Source: Saprolegnia diclina VS20
Taxonomy: Eukaryota; Oomycota; Saprolegniomycetes; Saprolegniales; Saprolegniaceae
Length of the DNA stretch: 21,306 nucleotides
Direction of reading: 5' to 3'
Assembly (NCBI RefSeq): GCF_000281045.1
Contig: NW_008246106.1
Location: 140,447-161,752 of the forward strand
Shown: piece by piece, positions 17,658-21,306 of the stretch
Layout of the letters: each line of letters opens with the position of its first letter
Numbering within the stretch: position 1 is the stretch's first letter
Translations under genes and position numbers: made by a program
The notes under the pieces: generated by a model
The model's database searches: none
What the model saw: the letters and a program-made list of their open reading frames with translations, nothing else
What the model was told of the DNA's origin: nothing

Positions 17658-18526
17658 GTTGCTGCGTAGTACAAAGCTCGTTTTGTACTGGCGTTGCCAA
17701 CCGGAAGCTCGCGGTATCCACCGATCTGATTGGTGAACATGGGCGATTACGTCGCTCATGATTGGTCGATATTGGTATCTTTGACAAATATTCACGCAAC
17801 TTTCCGATTAGGTGCGCTTGCGAAAGCGCGCGAAAATTGCAGCAAGCGACGACAGCGCGTTCTGGGAACCGCAGCGGAAATTCCTACAAATTGTAGCCAA
17901 TCACAGGTCGAGAAACGAGAAAAGGGCGGTGTTTGGCAAATCAGTGCTGAGAACAATAAGCGCTTGGCGGCCAACTTGCACGCGAGTGAGCGCAGATAGC
18001 GGACGTATTCGACCGCTAGAGCTTTACGGTTGTGGCCACCCACCACATACCCACCGCAACGACGTCCGGAAGATGTACGAGAGCAACCTCAGCGAGATCA
18101 AGAAGTGGGTGCGCGAGGTCCACGGGTAGCCCCGACGCGTGAAGCCGTGCTCGTCCAAGGAAGCCACGGACGCCGAGACGAGATGTGCGTGCCTTCGATA
18201 AGGTTAATGTAGTGGTATGTGAGAGTTGTGTGCCAAGTTTAATGCGTGTGAGTCAATAAGGCTGGGAGGCCATCGCCGTGAGGCCACAGTGGCTCGTGGC
18301 ACCTGACGCCAACGAGTCGCACAGCGGTTATACCCGGCAACTGCGTTGTCGTTCAGGTGTTTCACACCAGATTGCTGGCCGCTGCGTATGCACGTTTTTG
18401 TAACAAGGAAGAGCGCAAGACACATGTGTAAACCATACATATGTTTCTAGATATACATCTGCTTATAAATACATGTGTTCTGACATACACATACCTAAAT
18501 ACCCTATGGACCGATCGATAGCCTCT
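17658..18526. other. Intergenic region between paralogues B and C
   Basis: This 869-bp gap holds the promoter of B at its left end and the 3' flank of C at its right. A short exon-like piece at about 18055-18129 (+) reads NDVRKMYESNLSEIKKWVRE with well-biased codons, then meets a stop; I do not recognise it. The stretch 18130-18526 is A/T-richer towards C and shows no gene, RNA or repeat that I can support. Confidence 0.4.
17729..17775 (-). promoter_or_regulatory. Three CCAAT boxes upstream of paralogue B
   Basis: ATTGG (CCAAT on the - strand) occurs at 17729-17733, 17761-17765 and 17771-17775, which is 72, 104 and 114 bp before the start at 17657. The same orientation and spacing range as at the other genes supports a promoter role by inference. 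It also argues against a start at 17795, which would put these inside coding sequence. Confidence 0.42.
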
Positions 18527-20644
18527 TCATCCGCGCAATTGCTGCAAAAAGGACGTTTCCCGCTGGACGTGCGCCACGAGATCGAAGCGATTCGTCAGCG
18601 ACTTGGCGCTCACATTGCCCACACGAGCGAGCGTGGCGCGGACAAAGCGTGTGCCCGACTGGCGGCAGTCGTCGAGAAAGGCGACCTCGATCTTCTGGCG
18701 CGGGTTCCGCTCCAAGAGAGAGAGCAAGCGCGAGACCGAGACTGCCACCACCGTCTCGGTACCGCTCCCGTCGTCACAGTGCCACGTACAAGGGACGCGC
18801 GGCGAGGCATTGAGAGCCGCGTTGTGCACGAGTGCTGTCGCCATGGCCCCGAGAAGAAGCGAGCACGAATGCATCCCTCCAAAGATGTCGGCCACGGGTG
18901 ACGTCGTGGGCCACACAAACGACTCGATGATACTAAAGACGTCTGTCGGCAGCATGAGAAGGTGGTTGGCTGGCAAGCGCGCGTTGATCCATCGGGCCAT
19001 GTCTGCTTGGTCGTAGCAGTAGTGCTCGATGTGCAAAGCGTCCGTGAGTAGACGTTGCAACACATCATCTTGCATCGTCGCCCCGACGCGCGGGTTGAGA
19101 AGCGCCGTGTGCAGCGTCACCCACAGCTGCCGGATGCACTCGTAGACAAAGTCTTGTTCGAGCGGCGCGCACACGGGGGCATCCGTGACGCCTGCGAGCG
19201 ACGCGACAAGCGACGCCGCATGGTCGACACACCACCGAGCCACGAGGTCGTTCATGGCTTTGGCCAGCGGCGTCCACCCGTACTTGGCGAGCTGCTGTTG
19301 GATCCATGGTGCGAGCAGCGACCACGGACACGTCGCATCGACAAGTGCTTCGGCCGACAGATAGCGGCAGATGCCATCGACATTGTCCTCGTCGCAGAGC
19401 CATTGAAGCAGCGCCTCGTGGCTGGCGGCTGTGCTGTCTGTCCGCAGGTACTCGGTGCCAAAGGCGTTGGTGATAGCGACCGCATACGGGTGGGCGGCCG
19501 CAGGCGCGAAGGACCGCATCGCCGATGCAAACGCAGCGACGCCCAAGGCTTGAAAGAGGTGGCGCTTGGGCCAAAACACCAGCACGACGCTGTATTCGTA
19601 CCGGGCCCCCTCGCCGGTCGCGACGAGTTCATCAAGCTTCACATCCCTCATGTCGACCAACGCCGCTCCGGGCGACGCTGGATGTGGATCGAAATGTTGG
19701 ATGCCGAAATGTTGCGAGTAGGCGGCAAGCCCGACGTCGTACGCGGCGGAGCGGAGAAGGCCATGGAGAAACGCCTTGTGGAGCGGAGGAAGCGCGCTCC
19801 ATTCGGGTGTTGTACAGTTGCGACAGAGGTCCATTTGGATACCGCGGACGACGCCGATCGTACTTGACGCGGAGAGCTTGCTGAGGAGCGCATCGACGCG
19901 ACGGATGGCTCCCGTGTCATCGTAGCTGAGCGCCGACGACCCGGTGACGTGAAACACAAGAGCCACCCGCGGCGAAGCGCCGTGACTCTTGGCAGCGACG
20001 AGCGACGCTCCCACGGGTAGGAAGGCGTACTGCACGGGGTCCTCGCTCGCCTCGCTCCACGCGTGTGTCGCGCCGTTTCGCTCCAACTTCAAGTGGAGCT
20101 CGTGCGGGTCCTCGGGCGCCAGGAGCACGACCAGCGTCGCGATCGTGTCGCGAGGGCGCGTGGCCAGCGCCAAGCTTGGCGCCCCGCGTCGAGGGTCGAT
20201 GACGAGATGCGCAAGCACGAGTTGGTTGCTGGGGCGGATGCACTTGGCGTCCGTAGACAGATGAGCGTGTAACTCGGTGTCCCAGCCGTCGTGAAACCGA
20301 ATGTCGGCTCCGGGGACGATCGTTACCTGGCGAGGCTTCTTCGGACCCCAAGCGCGAAAGAAATCGGCGTGCGCTTGCGACGCGTTGGCGGGTTGGACTG
20401 GAGGTCGCGCCGTTGCGTTCGGATAGCGCGTGGCCATCTTCTGCATCTTCTGGTCGCTGAGCGGCAGCGAGAGCACGAGGTCGTCGCCGCGTGGCTCCAC
20501 GGAAGACACGACGATCTTCGGCAGACGGAGAGTGGGCACGTAGCCGGTCTCGAGAAGCGGCGGTCCACGCTGAAAGAGATCACCAAGGGCGGTCCATGCC
20601 ACCTTGGCGGAACCGACGAGGGCGCAATCTGGATACTGAGGCAT
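18527..20644 (-). CDS. Paralogue C: degenerate 2OG-Fe(II)-dioxygenase-like protein, full length
   Basis: A 705-residue intronless protein and the most complete member of the A/B/C family. Order of parts (from Met 20644): VTIVPGADIRFHDGWD (about 107-122), AHLVIDPRRG (145-154), IATLVVLLAPED (168-179), HAWSEA, SPRVALVFHV (224-233), LHKAFLHGLL, VVLVFWPKRHL, LLAPWIQQQLAKYGW, ASLVASLAGVTDAPVCAPL, then a C-terminal domain through FVWPTTSPVADIFGG to the stop at 18527-18529. The frame is open from 20734, but the start at 20644 aligns with A and B. Spacing from the Arg of SPRVAL back to ATLVV fits the double-stranded beta-helix of 2OG-Fe(II) oxygenases, yet where the family has PH-x-D and HEV this protein has APSL and ASLV. 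It probably binds no iron. Unlike A and B it has no acidic tail. The role is unknown. Confidence 0.73.
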   Translation of the reverse strand: MPQYPDCALVGSAKVAWTALGDLFQRGPPLLETGYVPTLRLPKIVVSSVEPRGDDLVLSLPLSDQKMQKMATRYPNATARPPVQPANASQAHADFFRAWGPKKPRQVTIVPGADIRFHDGWDTELHAHLSTDAKCIRPSNQLVLAHLVIDPRRGAPSLALATRPRDTIATLVVLLAPEDPHELHLKLERNGATHAWSEASEDPVQYAFLPVGASLVAAKSHGASPRVALVFHVTGSSALSYDDTGAIRRVDALLSKLSASSTIGVVRGIQMDLCRNCTTPEWSALPPLHKAFLHGLLRSAAYDVGLAAYSQHFGIQHFDPHPASPGAALVDMRDVKLDELVATGEGARYEYSVVLVFWPKRHLFQALGVAAFASAMRSFAPAAAHPYAVAITNAFGTEYLRTDSTAASHEALLQWLCDEDNVDGICRYLSAEALVDATCPWSLLAPWIQQQLAKYGWTPLAKAMNDLVARWCVDHAASLVASLAGVTDAPVCAPLEQDFVYECIRQLWVTLHTALLNPRVGATMQDDVLQRLLTDALHIEHYCYDQADMARWINARLPANHLLMLPTDVFSIIESFVWPTTSPVADIFGGMHSCSLLLGAMATALVHNAALNASPRVPCTWHCDDGSGTETVVAVSVSRLLSLLERNPRQKIEVAFLDDCRQSGTRFVRATLARVGNVSAKSLTNRFDLVAHVQRETSFLQQLRG

Positions 20645-21306
20645 GACAAGGGGAATTTGAAAATGAGAAGAAGCCGACAGCCTGCTAAAGCCAGCGCGAA
20701 ATGCCGCCAGGCGCTGCCATTGGCCAAGACACAAACGAGTTCGTTGCAGCGTTCACGCGTTTGAAATAAAATAGTCTCATTTCCATGCGTCTTGAGTCGG
20801 AGTGCTTGGGCAAGGAGCCTATCGTGGACGAAGGAGCGCGAAATGGTGCAAACCGAGTTTGTGGGCGAACGTGACATGACCTATCTGCCTCGTGAGCGTG
20901 ATGGTGGCGTAAAAGACCCCGAGTGGGTCGCATGCAGCGAGCGGGGGGCGGTAGCTGCCGCTCGAGAATATAAAATAACTGCATGGTATTTTTTTGATCG
21001 AGCTTGGATTGAAATTTCTGTCCACCTACCTTGTCTTGTGTATGCGCATAGTAGAAACAAGTGGGAGCCGACGGAAGAGCGTTACGCGGCGGGCTGCCGC
21101 AAGTTCTTCGTCCATGTCGTCGTCTTGGTGCTTATGTCCCTCCTTGCCCACGCCCATCGTATCCAAAAGCATCAGCGATTGCGTGCAGTGTAATGGTGCG
21201 TGCAGCGACGGTATGTCTCTTTGGATCCGTCGTTGGACGTGTTCTATCAATGGTTACCGGTACTGTATCTATCACCGGACGGCACCAAATCGTCGCACCC
21301 TGAGCA
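20645..21306. other. Right-edge region, no confident gene
   Basis: The region upstream of paralogue C. A + strand frame (20792-21193) ends with a piece (about 21058-21193) rich in G/C-ending codons that reads WEPTEERYAAGCRKFF followed by a hydrophobic stretch and a basic end. It could be a last exon of a small membrane protein, but no family is recognisable. The - strand frame over the same bases (21026-21250) is an alternative. A gene cut by the window edge is possible. Confidence 0.3.
20719..20723 (-). promoter_or_regulatory. CCAAT box upstream of paralogue C
   Basis: ATTGG on the + strand is a CCAAT box in the direction of paralogue C, about 75 bp before its chosen start at 20644. Its presence here favours the start at 20644 over the upstream Met at 20734. 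Confidence 0.32.

Noticed and set aside
1-21306. tRNA, rRNA, CRISPR arrays, LTR or viral remnants
   Set aside because: I looked for clover-leaf B-box words, direct-repeat/spacer arrays, polymerase or integrase motifs and long terminal repeats, and found none. A GTTCGAATCCC word near 5463 lies inside coding sequence and has no tRNA around it.

Overview
The window looks like compact nuclear DNA of an oomycete, most likely a saprolegnialean water mould (Aphanomyces/Saprolegnia/Achlya type). Evidence: eukaryotic genes with very short GT...TAG introns (about 41-78 nt), short intergenic gaps, G/C-ending codons, and a two-module polytopic membrane protein of a kind I recall from Saprolegniales. The lineage is an inference; eukaryote is certain from the spliced DIS3 and MRS2 genes. 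I see no rRNA, tRNA, CRISPR array, intact transposon or retroelement.

Layout: 540-5720 (+) is a very large, intronless locus for a multi-pass membrane protein made of two homologous modules, with two compensating frame changes. 5962-7518 (+) is a nine-exon CorA-type Mg2+ channel of the Mrs2 family, ending in the GMN motif and two membrane segments. 7918-8514 (-) is a short, divergent copy of splicing factor SF3A2. It sits head-to-head with paralogue A (8660-10696, +). After A lies a relic zone (about 11006-11456) with a broken copy of the SF3A2-like coding start, an acidic GAY-rich array and a gene remnant. 11673-15177 (+) is DIS3/RRP44, the exosome nuclease, in eleven exons. 15891-17657 (-) and 18527-20644 (-) are paralogues B and C, related to A. 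The last ~660 bp have no recognisable gene.

How the parts relate: DIS3 (RNA decay) and the SF3A2-like gene (splicing) are informational genes, and MRS2 is housekeeping. The accessory content is the A/B/C family. By eye its N-terminal half resembles a 2-oxoglutarate/Fe(II) dioxygenase fold that has lost the His-x-Asp...His metal ligands, followed by a strongly conserved C-terminal block. A and B carry acidic tails; in B a 15-residue acidic repeat replaces the C-terminal ~100-150 residues seen in A and C. These copies, the SF3A2-like fragment beside A and the two-module membrane protein point to local duplication and decay around conserved genes.

Other signals: all 18 introns I could place end in TAG, and CCAAT pentamers lie 35-115 bp upstream, in the gene's own orientation, of six of the seven genes.
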